Source of the DNA: Acidiferrobacteraceae bacterium
GTDB taxonomy: Bacteria; Pseudomonadota; Gammaproteobacteria; Acidiferrobacterales; Acidiferrobacteraceae
Reading direction: 5' to 3'
DNA length: 6,822 nucleotides
Assembly: GCA_027343725.1 (NCBI GenBank)
Contig: DAHWKH010000018.1
Coordinates: forward strand, 1-6,822
Part shown: piece by piece, positions 1-5,341 of the stretch
Layout: every line of letters starts with the position of its first letter
Position numbering within the stretch: position 1 is the stretch's first letter
The notes under the pieces: generated by a model
The model's database searches: none
What the model was told of the DNA's origin: nothing
The model's input: only the letters and a program-made list of their open reading frames with translations
Made by a program: the position numbers and the translations under genes

Positions 1-2
1 TC

Positions 3-539
3 GTGCGCCCCCTCATCGGTCCGCGGGAACACGAACAGGCCTTCGCGCTCCGGCACGCGGTCTATTGCCAACGCCTCGGCTGGGTCCCGGCGCGCGGCGA
101 CGGGCGCGAACGGGACGACTTCGAGGACGGCGCGGTGTCGCTCGGCGCGCTGGATGCGCGCGGTACGCTCCTGGGTGTCGTGCGCCTCATACCCGCCGAC
201 CGGCCCTTTATGCTCGAGCGGGATTTCGCGCCGCTCCTGAAGGGGCGCCGCCTCGCGAAGAGTCGCGATTGTGCCGAGGTCACGCGCCTGGCCACGCGGC
301 GGGTCCCGGGGCTTGCGTCTGGCGCCATCGCGGCCCTCCTCTACGACGGCATCTATCGCTGGTCGCGCCGCCACGGCGTGCGCTTTCTGTATTTCGTGGT
401 GGAGACGCGCTATCACCGCATCCTCGAGCGTCTCGGGTTCCCATGCCGAGCCTTGGGGCCTGCATGCCGCCTGGGTGAGACGGTCTGTGTCGCGGTCCGG
501 CTCGACTGGCGAGCCTACACCCCCGGCTCCCGGGCCTGA
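3..539 (+). CDS. luxI: LuxI-family acyl-homoserine-lactone synthase (start possibly before window)
   Basis: Cytoplasmic enzyme expected to make an N-acyl-homoserine lactone signal from S-adenosylmethionine and an acyl-ACP. Counting from the GTG at 3, the residues that define the family line up: R17, F/Y-type Y21, W27 (in RLGW), D38, R61 (in VVRLIP), F75, E92, T94 and R95 (in EVTRLA). Spacings match LuxI R24, W34, D45, R70, F84, E101, S103, R104 except for two residues fewer between W and R. The D48 position is Glu (E41), followed by Asp42. The C-terminal half has the GNAT-like pattern of a helix, a strand (FLYFVVE) and an ERLGF turn. With 178 residues it is somewhat short (family about 190-220), and about seven residues seem to be missing at the N-terminus. 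The frame stays open to the edge, so the real start may be upstream. The neighbouring luxR supports the call. The alternative is a related PEP-CTERM/exosortase-associated acyltransferase, less likely given the RLGW motif and luxR. The acyl chain length cannot be predicted. Confidence 0.83.
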   Translation: MRPLIGPREHEQAFALRHAVYCQRLGWVPARGDGRERDDFEDGAVSLGALDARGTLLGVVRLIPADRPFMLERDFAPLLKGRRLAKSRDCAEVTRLATRRVPGLASGAIAALLYDGIYRWSRRHGVRFLYFVVETRYHRILERLGFPCRALGPACRLGETVCVAVRLDWRAYTPGSRA

Positions 540-1303
540 TCGCCCTCGCGCGCCCCCGCCCACGGATCGAGCCAGCCGTGCGCCAAGGCCTTCGCCACCG
601 CCTGGGCGCGGTTGCGGGCGGCGAGTTTGCGCATCGCGTTGCGCACGTGGAAGACCACCGTGCGTTCGCTGATCCCGAGCGTCCGGGCGATCCCGGCGGT
701 CGTCTTCCCGGCCTGCGCGCAAGCGAGGACTTCGCATTCTCGCGCCGTCAGAGGTGGTGTGCCGCCGCGCGGTAACCGCTGGAGAAGGCCATGGAGCGCG
801 GGCGCTGCGTGCTCGAGGAGGACCATATGGCGGGGCGCGCGCGCGATCTCGCGTCCCGGAAACGACAACACGCTCCCCCACCCGCGGCGTGCACCCGCGA
901 CCCCGAGCGTCAAGCCGTCATCCAGACCGAAATCCCGCGCCCGATGGCAAAAGCGCAACGCCTCCTCACCGGCCCGCCGATAGGTGTGCGACCAGACCTG
1001 GGGGCGAAACGCGCGGTAATGGGTCGCGAGCACCGGGTCCGCGCGATCGCAACGGTGTTCACGATAGTGCGCGATCCACGCCCGCGGCCAGCCGACCTGA
1101 ACGAGCGCGTGCACCTCGAAGGCGTCTTTTGCGGGATCGCAACGCGCGAGCGTGCACAAAACGCCCTCGCTCGGCACAAGCGATGCGAGCGCGCGCACCA
1201 CGTCCAGAGCGTCGTCGGGCGTTGTTGCGAGGCTTGCGTGATAACACACATCGGCCAGATCCGCGAGATCGGATTTCGACAACCGCAGAAGTTGCGCGCG
1301 CAT
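515..1303 (-). CDS. luxR: LuxR-family AHL-binding transcriptional regulator
   Basis: 262-residue two-domain regulator. The N-terminal autoinducer-binding domain (about 20-170) has the invariant set W76, Y80, D89, P90, W104 and G130. From W76 to W104 the spacing is identical to TraR W57, Y61, D70, P71, W85; G130 falls in GLDDG where TraR has G113. The C-terminal LuxR helix-turn-helix (about 183-245) begins PLTAREC and has E189, L193 and G199, matching TraR E178, L182, G188. A 13-17 residue tail follows the HTH. It should bind the AHL made by the adjacent synthase and act on lux-box-like operators. The start is ATG at 1303, with a GGAG about nine bases upstream. It lies 33 bp downstream of the dehydrogenase gene on the same strand, so it may be read from that transcript or from a promoter inside that gene. 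Its 3' end overlaps luxI by 25 bp. Convergent overlapping luxI/luxR pairs are known from EsaI/EsaR and YenI/YenR-type systems, where the receptor is often active without ligand; whether that holds here is inference. Confidence 0.93.
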   Translation of the reverse strand: MRAQLLRLSKSDLADLADVCYHASLATTPDDALDVVRALASLVPSEGVLCTLARCDPAKDAFEVHALVQVGWPRAWIAHYREHRCDRADPVLATHYRAFRPQVWSHTYRRAGEEALRFCHRARDFGLDDGLTLGVAGARRGWGSVLSFPGREIARAPRHMVLLEHAAPALHGLLQRLPRGGTPPLTARECEVLACAQAGKTTAGIARTLGISERTVVFHVRNAMRKLAARNRAQAVAKALAHGWLDPWAGAREGDQAREPGV

Positions 1304-1336
1304 TCGGTCCGCTCCGAAGGCCCGCGCGGTCTTGCG

Positions 1337-2350
1337 CTAGAAATCCGCGTCGAGCACGATGCGATACCGCACCTCGCCCGAGCGCAAGGCGGCCAGGGCC
1401 TCGTTTACCCGACTCATCGGAAACCGCTCCACCTGGGGCGCGATGCCATGCCGGGTCGAGAATTGCAATAAATCCCTTATAGTCGAAATACGCCCAAGGG
1501 GCGAGCCCGAGACCTGTTTCTGGCCCCCGATCAGGCCGAAGACCGGAATCGCGAGCGGCTCCAGCACCGCGCCCACGAAATGCAGCCGCCCGTGGGGGGC
1601 GAGCAGGGACAGCCAGCGCGCCCAGTCGAGCGAGGCGCTGGTCGTCACTAGCACGAAGTCGAACTGTCCGGCACGCGCATTGAGCGCCGCCTCATCGCGC
1701 GAGCCCACCACGTGATGCGCGCCGAGGGCGCGCGCGGCTTCGTCTTTGTCGGGGTGCGAGGTGAAGGCCGTCACTTCGCATCCCCAGGCCCGCAGCACCT
1801 GGAGCGCGAGATGCCCAAGGCCGCCGATGCCCACCACCCCCACGCGATCGACCGGCCGCACGCCGGTCTCGAGCACCGGCGCAAAGACCGTGATCCCGCC
1901 GCAAAAGAGCGGCCCGCTCGTCGCCGGCGCCAGGGCCTCGGGCAAGGGCTGGGCCCAGATCCAGTGGCAGCGCACGCGCTCGGCGAAGCCCCCATGCCGG
2001 CCCACGATCGTCGCCTGGGCATCCGCGCACAGATGATAATCGCCGTTCAGACACGCCGAGCAGCGCAGGCAGCTGCGCGCGAACCATCCGAGCCCCACGC
2101 GCTGGCCCTCGTGGAGCCCGCGGACCTCGGGCCCCGCGGCCGCCACGGTGCCGATCACCTCGTGACCAGGCACCAGGGGGTAGACCGTACGCCCCCATTC
2201 GTTCTCCCACATCGAGAGATCGGAATGGCACAAGCCGCAGTGCTCGACGGCGATCTCGACCTCGTCGGGGCCGAGCGGTCCGGGATCGTAGGAGAACGGA
2301 CGCAAGGGCTGACCGGCCCCATTCGCAGCCCAGGACTTGATGGTTTTCAT
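1337..2350 (-). CDS. Zinc-dependent alcohol dehydrogenase / aldehyde reductase (CAD/YahK-like MDR)
   Basis: 337-residue medium-chain dehydrogenase/reductase that should interconvert aldehydes and primary alcohols in the cytosol. Catalytic zinc ligands are C41 (CGLCHSD), H63 (GHEVIG) and C150 (LFCGG). Structural zinc ligands are C94, C97, C100 and C108, with the classic 3-3-8 spacing. The Rossmann motif GIGGLG spans 174-179. After the second strand (TAFTSHPDK, 194-202) there is Ser/Thr rather than an acidic residue, which in the CAD/YahK branch goes with NADPH preference. The start at ATG 2350 is chosen because a strong AAGGAGGG lies five bases upstream (2355-2362) and the conserved fold begins at once; a longer reading to 2467 adds only unconserved residues and would enter the divergent promoter. 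The substrate is unknown. It sits divergent to carbonic anhydrase and upstream of luxR, which does not reveal a pathway. Codons for residues 288-297 are unusually AT-rich and rare for this genome. Confidence 0.93.
   Translation of the reverse strand: MKTIKSWAANGAGQPLRPFSYDPGPLGPDEVEIAVEHCGLCHSDLSMWENEWGRTVYPLVPGHEVIGTVAAAGPEVRGLHEGQRVGLGWFARSCLRCSACLNGDYHLCADAQATIVGRHGGFAERVRCHWIWAQPLPEALAPATSGPLFCGGITVFAPVLETGVRPVDRVGVVGIGGLGHLALQVLRAWGCEVTAFTSHPDKDEAARALGAHHVVGSRDEAALNARAGQFDFVLVTTSASLDWARWLSLLAPHGRLHFVGAVLEPLAIPVFGLIGGQKQVSGSPLGRISTIRDLLQFSTRHGIAPQVERFPMSRVNEALAALRSGEVRYRIVLDADF
1460..1491 (-). promoter_or_regulatory. AT-rich island in dehydrogenase 3' end; possible internal promoter for luxR
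   Basis: Within an otherwise very GC-rich gene, ten consecutive codons (residues 288-297) read ATT TCG ACT ATA AGG, then GAT TTA TTG CAA TTC. ATA, AGG, TTA and TTG are codons a GC-rich genome avoids. The stretch contains TATAAG and TTTATT on the minus strand and an 8-bp palindrome ATTGCAAT (1462-1469). It lies about 160 bases upstream of the luxR start and would fire toward luxR. No convincing -35/-10 pair at proper spacing was found, so the promoter role is a guess from composition and position only. Confidence 0.25.
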
Positions 2351-2354
2351 GGTT

Positions 2355-2362
2355 CCCTCCTT
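2355..2362 (-). promoter_or_regulatory. Ribosome binding site deciding the dehydrogenase start
   Basis: On the minus strand AAGGAGGG precedes ATG 2350 with four bases in between. It is a near-perfect Shine-Dalgarno sequence and the reason for choosing this start over the in-frame upstream codon at 2467. Confidence 0.85.
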
Positions 2363-2405
2363 AAACTGGCGGCTTTTCCGTGTCGCGCAGGCGCCCGCGA
2401 CCCCG

Positions 2406-2425
2406 GCGCGCGATTCGCCGCGCGC
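2406..2425. repeat. GC-rich inverted repeat in the divergent intergenic region
   Basis: GCGCGCG (2406-2412) and CGCGCGC (2419-2425) are perfect 7-bp arms around a 6-bp centre ATTCGC. It sits just upstream of the plus-strand -10 element, where a -35 or an operator would lie. The arms are low-complexity CG alternation, so chance in a GC-rich genome is a real possibility. Confidence 0.35.
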
Positions 2426-2432
2426 ACTCCTG

Positions 2433-2438
2433 TATAAT
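2433..2438 (+). promoter_or_regulatory. -10 element for the carbonic anhydrase operon
   Basis: A perfect TATAAT with TG directly before it (2431-2432), the only AT-rich spot in the 131-bp divergent region. Transcription would begin near 2445, giving a leader of about 37 bases before ATG 2482. The -35 position at a 17-bp spacer (2410-2415, GCGATT) matches the consensus poorly, so an activator or the TG bases may compensate. Confidence 0.55.
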
Positions 2439-2439
2439 A
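2434..2439 (-). promoter_or_regulatory. Overlapping minus-strand -10 element for the dehydrogenase
   Basis: Read on the minus strand, the same bases give TATTAT, which keeps the two critical -10 positions (A second, T last). Transcription would start near 2427 and leave a leader of about 75 bases before ATG 2350. No good -35 is visible (2457-2462 reads GTCGCC). The core 2432-2440 is a near-palindrome, GTAT-A-ATAC. Confidence 0.4.
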
Positions 2440-2470
2440 CCGCGGGCCCACGGCCCGGCGACTCCACCCT

Positions 2471-2476
2471 GGGAGG
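2471..2476 (+). promoter_or_regulatory. Ribosome binding site of carbonic anhydrase
   Basis: GGGAGG five bases before ATG 2482 sets the start of carbonic anhydrase. An ATG at 2477 lies in another frame and too close to the site. Confidence 0.8.
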
Positions 2477-2481
2477 ATGGC

Positions 2482-3114
2482 ATGCACGATTGCGAAGCCC
2501 CGGCGCGGCTTACGGACGGCTTCCGCCGCTTTCGGCGCCGCTATTACGAAGACGAGTCTTCGCTCTTCCACGATCTCGTGCACAACGGGCAAAGCCCGCG
2601 CGTCATGATGATCGCCTGTTCCGATTCCCGCGTCACCCCCTCGCTCGTGTTCGATACCGGGCCCGGGGAGTTGTTCGTGGTGCGCAATGTCGCAAACCTC
2701 GTGCCGCCGGCGGAGTTCGACGACCATCGCCACGGCACGAGCGCGGCACTCGAGTTCGCCGTCGAACGCTTGAAGGTCGCGCATATCATCGTGCAAGGCC
2801 ACTCCCGCTGCGGCGGGATCCAGTCCCTGCTCGAGGGGATCGGGGGACAATACACGCGCCCGTGGCTGACGATCGCCGCGCGCGCACGCGCCGAGGTCCT
2901 CGCCCAGCATCCGCAGGCCGATCCGAAGGATCAGGCGCACGCGTTGGGACAGGCGAGCATTCTGGTCTCGCTCGAGAACCTCCTGAGCTTCGACAACGTG
3001 CGCCGCGCGGTCGTCCGCGGGGAGTTGACGCTCCATGGCTGGTATTTCGATCTCGAGGCCGGACGCATGCTGCGCTACGAGGGCACATCCCAGCGCTTCG
3101 AAAATCTCGCTTAG
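2482..3114 (+). CDS. Beta-class carbonic anhydrase
   Basis: 210-residue cytoplasmic zinc enzyme for reversible CO2 hydration, supplying bicarbonate to carboxylases and helping pH balance. Zinc ligands are C46 (CSDSR), H107 and C110 (GHSRCGG); the catalytic Asp/Arg pair is D48 and R50. Further family blocks are PGELFVVRNVANLVPP (61-76), GTSAALEFAV (85-94) and LHGWYFDLEAG (184-194). Length is normal for bacterial beta-CAs (about 200-220). The ATG at 2482 is picked for the GGGAGG five bases upstream; the frame is open further upstream but without conserved sequence. It is divergent from the dehydrogenase and followed after 14 bp by the small exported protein, so those two probably form one transcript. 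The sequence is closer in feel to the proteobacterial GTSAALEFAV type, often found near SulP transporters, than to E. coli Can or CynT; no SulP gene is in the window. Confidence 0.96.
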   Translation: MHDCEAPARLTDGFRRFRRRYYEDESSLFHDLVHNGQSPRVMMIACSDSRVTPSLVFDTGPGELFVVRNVANLVPPAEFDDHRHGTSAALEFAVERLKVAHIIVQGHSRCGGIQSLLEGIGGQYTRPWLTIAARARAEVLAQHPQADPKDQAHALGQASILVSLENLLSFDNVRRAVVRGELTLHGWYFDLEAGRMLRYEGTSQRFENLA

Positions 3115-3118
3115 GATC

Positions 3119-3124
3119 AGGAGG
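3119..3124 (+). promoter_or_regulatory. Ribosome binding site of the small exported protein
   Basis: AGGAGG four bases before ATG 3129, directly after the carbonic anhydrase stop (3112-3114). This strong site supports the short reading of the open frame as a real gene. Confidence 0.8.
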
Positions 3125-3128
3125 ACCC

Positions 3129-3353
3129 ATGTCTCGACACCCAACGCGCGCGGTACTCGCCCTAGTCGCGCTCCTGACTGCGGGCATCGTCCCCGCGCAT
3201 GCCAACATCCAAAGCGATGCCCGCCACGTCGGGCATGCCGTCGGGTCCGCCGCCCACGACATCGGCCGCAAGGCCAAACAGGCGGGTCTTGCCATCGGAC
3301 ACGCCGCCAAGGCCGGAGGGCTCGCGTTCTGGCACGCCCTGAAGGGCCATTAG
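3129..3353 (+). CDS. Small exported cationic protein with four 11-residue repeats
   Basis: 74 residues; family not recognised. A classical signal peptide is seen: MSRHPTR, a hydrophobic core (about 8-22), and cleavage likely after A25 (AHA). The mature 49-residue part is strongly basic (R32, R47, K48, K50, K61, K72 against D30, D44) and rich in Ala, Gly and His. Residues 31-74 divide into four 11-mers that end exactly at the C-terminus: ARHVGHAVGSA, AHDIGRKAKQA, GLAIGHAAKAG and GLAFWHALKGH. Position 4 is always hydrophobic (V, I, I, F), position 5 is Gly three times (then Trp), position 6 is His or Arg. An 11-residue period suits an amphipathic helix lying on a membrane or pairing with another helix. 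It follows carbonic anhydrase by 14 bp with its own AGGAGG. The role is unknown; periplasmic membrane binding, metal binding by His, or peptide-like activity are guesses. A longer in-frame reading from 2337 is an artefact running out of frame through carbonic anhydrase. Confidence 0.85.
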   Translation: MSRHPTRAVLALVALLTAGIVPAHANIQSDARHVGHAVGSAAHDIGRKAKQAGLAIGHAAKAGGLAFWHALKGH

Positions 3354-3366
3354 GAGTTAGGGCCTT
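3342..3366. terminator. Imperfect hairpin over two convergent stop codons
   Basis: AAGGGCC (3342-3348) can pair with GGGCCTT (3360-3366) in six of seven positions, with one central G-G mismatch and an 11-base loop holding both stop codons. No T-run follows on either strand, so it is at best a weak terminator or an mRNA end stabiliser. Confidence 0.2.
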
Positions 3367-4148
3367 GCGTGGGACACCTCGAGCACGAGACGCCGGCCGC
3401 CGACATACGGGAGGATAAGAGGGCGCGTCGCGCGTCGCGCCAGGGTTTGCAAAAACGGCAGGGCGCGCGCCGCGGGATTCGCAAGCCGCAGCGCCTCGAG
3501 GGCCCCGGGCATGCGCGTCACCTCCTCGCCTTCGACCCCGAAACGCCAGGCCACGCGCGCGGCCTGACCGGATGGGTCCTCGCTCGTGAACAACACCGCC
3601 ACCGCGAACGGGACGGTGATCGGCCGCGCCGCAGCCAAGGCCGCAGGCGGTGGAACGTCATAGGCGATCAAGAGTGCCTGACGCTCGCGGTCCACGATCA
3701 TCAAGGCCTCCAAGACGCCCGCTGCAAAACTCTCGTCGTAGGCTGACAGGCTGGTGCTTGCCGCACGCGTCCCCTGCGCGATCCCCCAGTAGCCGGCGAC
3801 CGCGTTGTGCACCGAATTGTGAAACAGGGTCGGGGACAGCGCGGGCGGGCTTTGGGCGAGTGCACGGGCGTTCTTGTCGAAGATCTCGAGATCGCCGCTC
3901 GCCGAGCTGAAGACCGTCGCGAGATGCGCGGCATCCCGCCCGGCCGCGGCCAGCGCCTGCTGCCCGACGTCCAAGGCGTAGCGCGCCACCAGCGGGCAGC
4001 GGCGCGCCTCGTTCGCTGACAGGCCCGCGACCCGCGGGGCGCGCACGTCGGTTGCAAGCCCCGCATCCTGGCCGAGCGCCGCAAGCGCCTGCGCGCCATC
4101 CCAGAGACCCGGCCCGAGCACGCCAAGCCCGGACACGAACGCGCTCAC
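3357..4148 (-). CDS. apeC: Chain length factor, aryl polyene type (Ketoacyl-synt_2 fold, ApeC-like)
   Basis: 263-residue catalytically dead ketosynthase-like protein. In aryl polyene systems such a subunit pairs with the ketosynthase (ApeO-ApeC) and sets chain length. Visible signs: a FSSASGD segment (80-86), the block SPTLFHNSVHNAVAGYW (105-121) typical of this family, and TSLSAYDESFAAGVLEA (132-148), which is the ketosynthase nucleophile region. Aligned without gaps to TACSSSAKALAAG of the neighbouring ketosynthase, the active Cys is Leu134 (codon CTG, 3747-3749). The length fits this short family rather than a full 400-residue ketosynthase; no second catalytic His block is present. The start is the GTG at 4148, whose GTGA overlaps the ketosynthase stop by four bases, implying coupled translation; a longer frame to 4340 lies inside the ketosynthase gene and is rejected. 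It is the last gene of the leftward operon and ends three bases from the convergent small protein gene. Confidence 0.82.
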   Translation of the reverse strand: MSAFVSGLGVLGPGLWDGAQALAALGQDAGLATDVRAPRVAGLSANEARRCPLVARYALDVGQQALAAAGRDAAHLATVFSSASGDLEIFDKNARALAQSPPALSPTLFHNSVHNAVAGYWGIAQGTRAASTSLSAYDESFAAGVLEALMIVDRERQALLIAYDVPPPAALAAARPITVPFAVAVLFTSEDPSGQAARVAWRFGVEGEEVTRMPGALEALRLANPAARALPFLQTLARRATRPLILPYVGGRRLVLEVSHARP

Positions 4149-5341
4149 GAGGCGCGCTCCACGACCAGGCTGCAGTTGCTGCCGCCGAACCCGAAGGTGT
4201 TCAGGAGGGCTACGCGCAGGCGCGCGGGGCGCGCCGTGAGCACGAGATTGACCGAAAGGGCCGGATCCCGCGCACGCGTCCCCACGGTGCCCGGCACAAA
4301 GCCCTCGCGCATCGCGACCCCCAGGGTCGCAAGCGCGCACAGGCCGGCCGCCCCCAAGGTGTGCCCGAGCGCGCCCTTGTTCGAGCCCGCCGGGACATGC
4401 GTCAAGCCCAGGCGGGCGATGGCCCGATCCTCCGCGGCATCGTTATAGACGGTGCCCGTGCCATGCAGGGCGATGTAATCGATCTCGTCTTGTCCGCGGC
4501 CGGCCGCGGCGAGCGCCGCCGCCATCGCCTCGTAGGCGCCCAGGCCCTCCGGGTGGGGGGCCGTCATGTGGTAGCCATCGGCGCTCTCACCCGCGCCGGC
4601 CAAGGTGAGACACGCCTCCCCCGCGGCGAGATCGGCGGTCGTGAGAAGCGCAAAGCCCCCCGCCTCGCCGATGGCGATGCCGCAGCGCTCGGCGCTGAAG
4701 GGACGGACCGGCCCGCGCGCCAGGAGATCGAGGGCCCGAAACCCGTAGAGCGTCGTCGCGCACAGGCTGTCGACACCCCCCACCACCACCGCGCGGCACA
4801 CCCCGGCGCGCAGCCAGCGCGCGCCGGCCGCCAAGGCCTTGGCGCTCGAGGAGCAGGCCGTGGAGACAGCGACCGCCGGGCCCTGGAGACCGAGGACTTG
4901 CCGCGCGAAGTCGGCGGTCGCGAACACGTTGTGGGTTTCGCGGTAAGGATAATCCGCGGGCAGAGTGTGCGTGCGCGCGAACGCCTGCGTGCGATAGGCG
5001 GCCTCGGTCGCCGCGATCCCGGAGGTGCTGGTGCCGACGATCAGCCCCACCGCCTCGGGCCCGACGCGGCGCACCACGCGCGCCACGGCCTCCGCGAACC
5101 CGTCGCTTTCGAGCGCCAGCAGGGCCAGGCGGTTGTTGCGGCAGTCGTAACGCGCAAGGGACCGGGGCAGCGTCACCGCGTCGAGCCCCGCGACCCGGCC
5201 CACGAGCGTGGGGACGCCGTCGGCGAACGGCTCCGGCGTAAGCCCCGAGGCGTCGGCGCGCAAGGCCCGGGCGTGCGCCGCCCAGCCGCGCCCGAGCGCG
5301 CTCACAAGCGTGAGGCCGCTGATCGGGATGCCGCGGCTCAC
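4145..5341 (-). CDS. apeO: Beta-ketoacyl-ACP synthase, aryl polyene type (ApeO-like)
   Basis: 398-residue condensing enzyme of type II fatty acid/polyketide synthesis, expected to extend a polyene chain on ACP with malonyl-ACP in the cytosol. The complete catalytic set is present: C163 (STACSSS), H293 (LHGTGT), K322 (SNKGALGH) and H327, with the C-terminal NTFGFGGSN loop (381-389). Marks of the aryl polyene branch rather than housekeeping FabB/FabF are YDCRNNRLA (65-73), VGTSTSGIA (102-110) and GESADGYHMTAPHPEG (251-266). The start is GTG at 5341, overlapping the exporter stop as GTGA; the KS fold begins immediately (ISGLTLVSALG). It likely forms a heterodimer with the chain length factor encoded next. 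In the canonical Ape gene naming these two subunits come from distant positions in the cluster, so their direct adjacency here is noteworthy. A role in another lipid-type polyketide (for example resorcinol-linked polyene) cannot be excluded, as the rest of the cluster is outside the window. Confidence 0.88.
   Translation of the reverse strand: MSRGIPISGLTLVSALGRGWAAHARALRADASGLTPEPFADGVPTLVGRVAGLDAVTLPRSLARYDCRNNRLALLALESDGFAEAVARVVRRVGPEAVGLIVGTSTSGIAATEAAYRTQAFARTHTLPADYPYRETHNVFATADFARQVLGLQGPAVAVSTACSSSAKALAAGARWLRAGVCRAVVVGGVDSLCATTLYGFRALDLLARGPVRPFSAERCGIAIGEAGGFALLTTADLAAGEACLTLAGAGESADGYHMTAPHPEGLGAYEAMAAALAAAGRGQDEIDYIALHGTGTVYNDAAEDRAIARLGLTHVPAGSNKGALGHTLGAAGLCALATLGVAMREGFVPGTVGTRARDPALSVNLVLTARPARLRVALLNTFGFGGSNCSLVVERAS

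Noticed and set aside
540..600. Rho-independent terminator after luxI
   Set aside because: The sequence is luxR coding and shows no stem followed by a T-run.
2363..2432. Possible lux box in the divergent intergenic region
   Set aside because: I looked for an 18-20 bp dyad of the CTG-N10-CAG kind; only the CG-rich repeat at 2406-2425 was found, which does not resemble a LuxR site.
2351..2467. Longer N-terminus for the dehydrogenase
   Set aside because: No conserved residues, no ribosome site, and it would cover the divergent promoter; AAGGAGGG marks ATG 2350.
2337..3128. Upstream extension of the small exported protein to 338 residues
   Set aside because: It runs out of frame through carbonic anhydrase, has no conserved content, and the strong AGGAGG plus signal peptide begin at 3129.
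2347..3144. 265-residue minus-strand frame opposite carbonic anhydrase
   Set aside because: Pure antisense of a well-conserved enzyme; no motif or ribosome site of its own.
4149..4340. Longer N-terminus for the chain length factor
   Set aside because: It lies inside the ketosynthase gene and reads as random Arg/Gly/Pro sequence; the GTG at 4148 gives the usual family start and a GTGA overlap.
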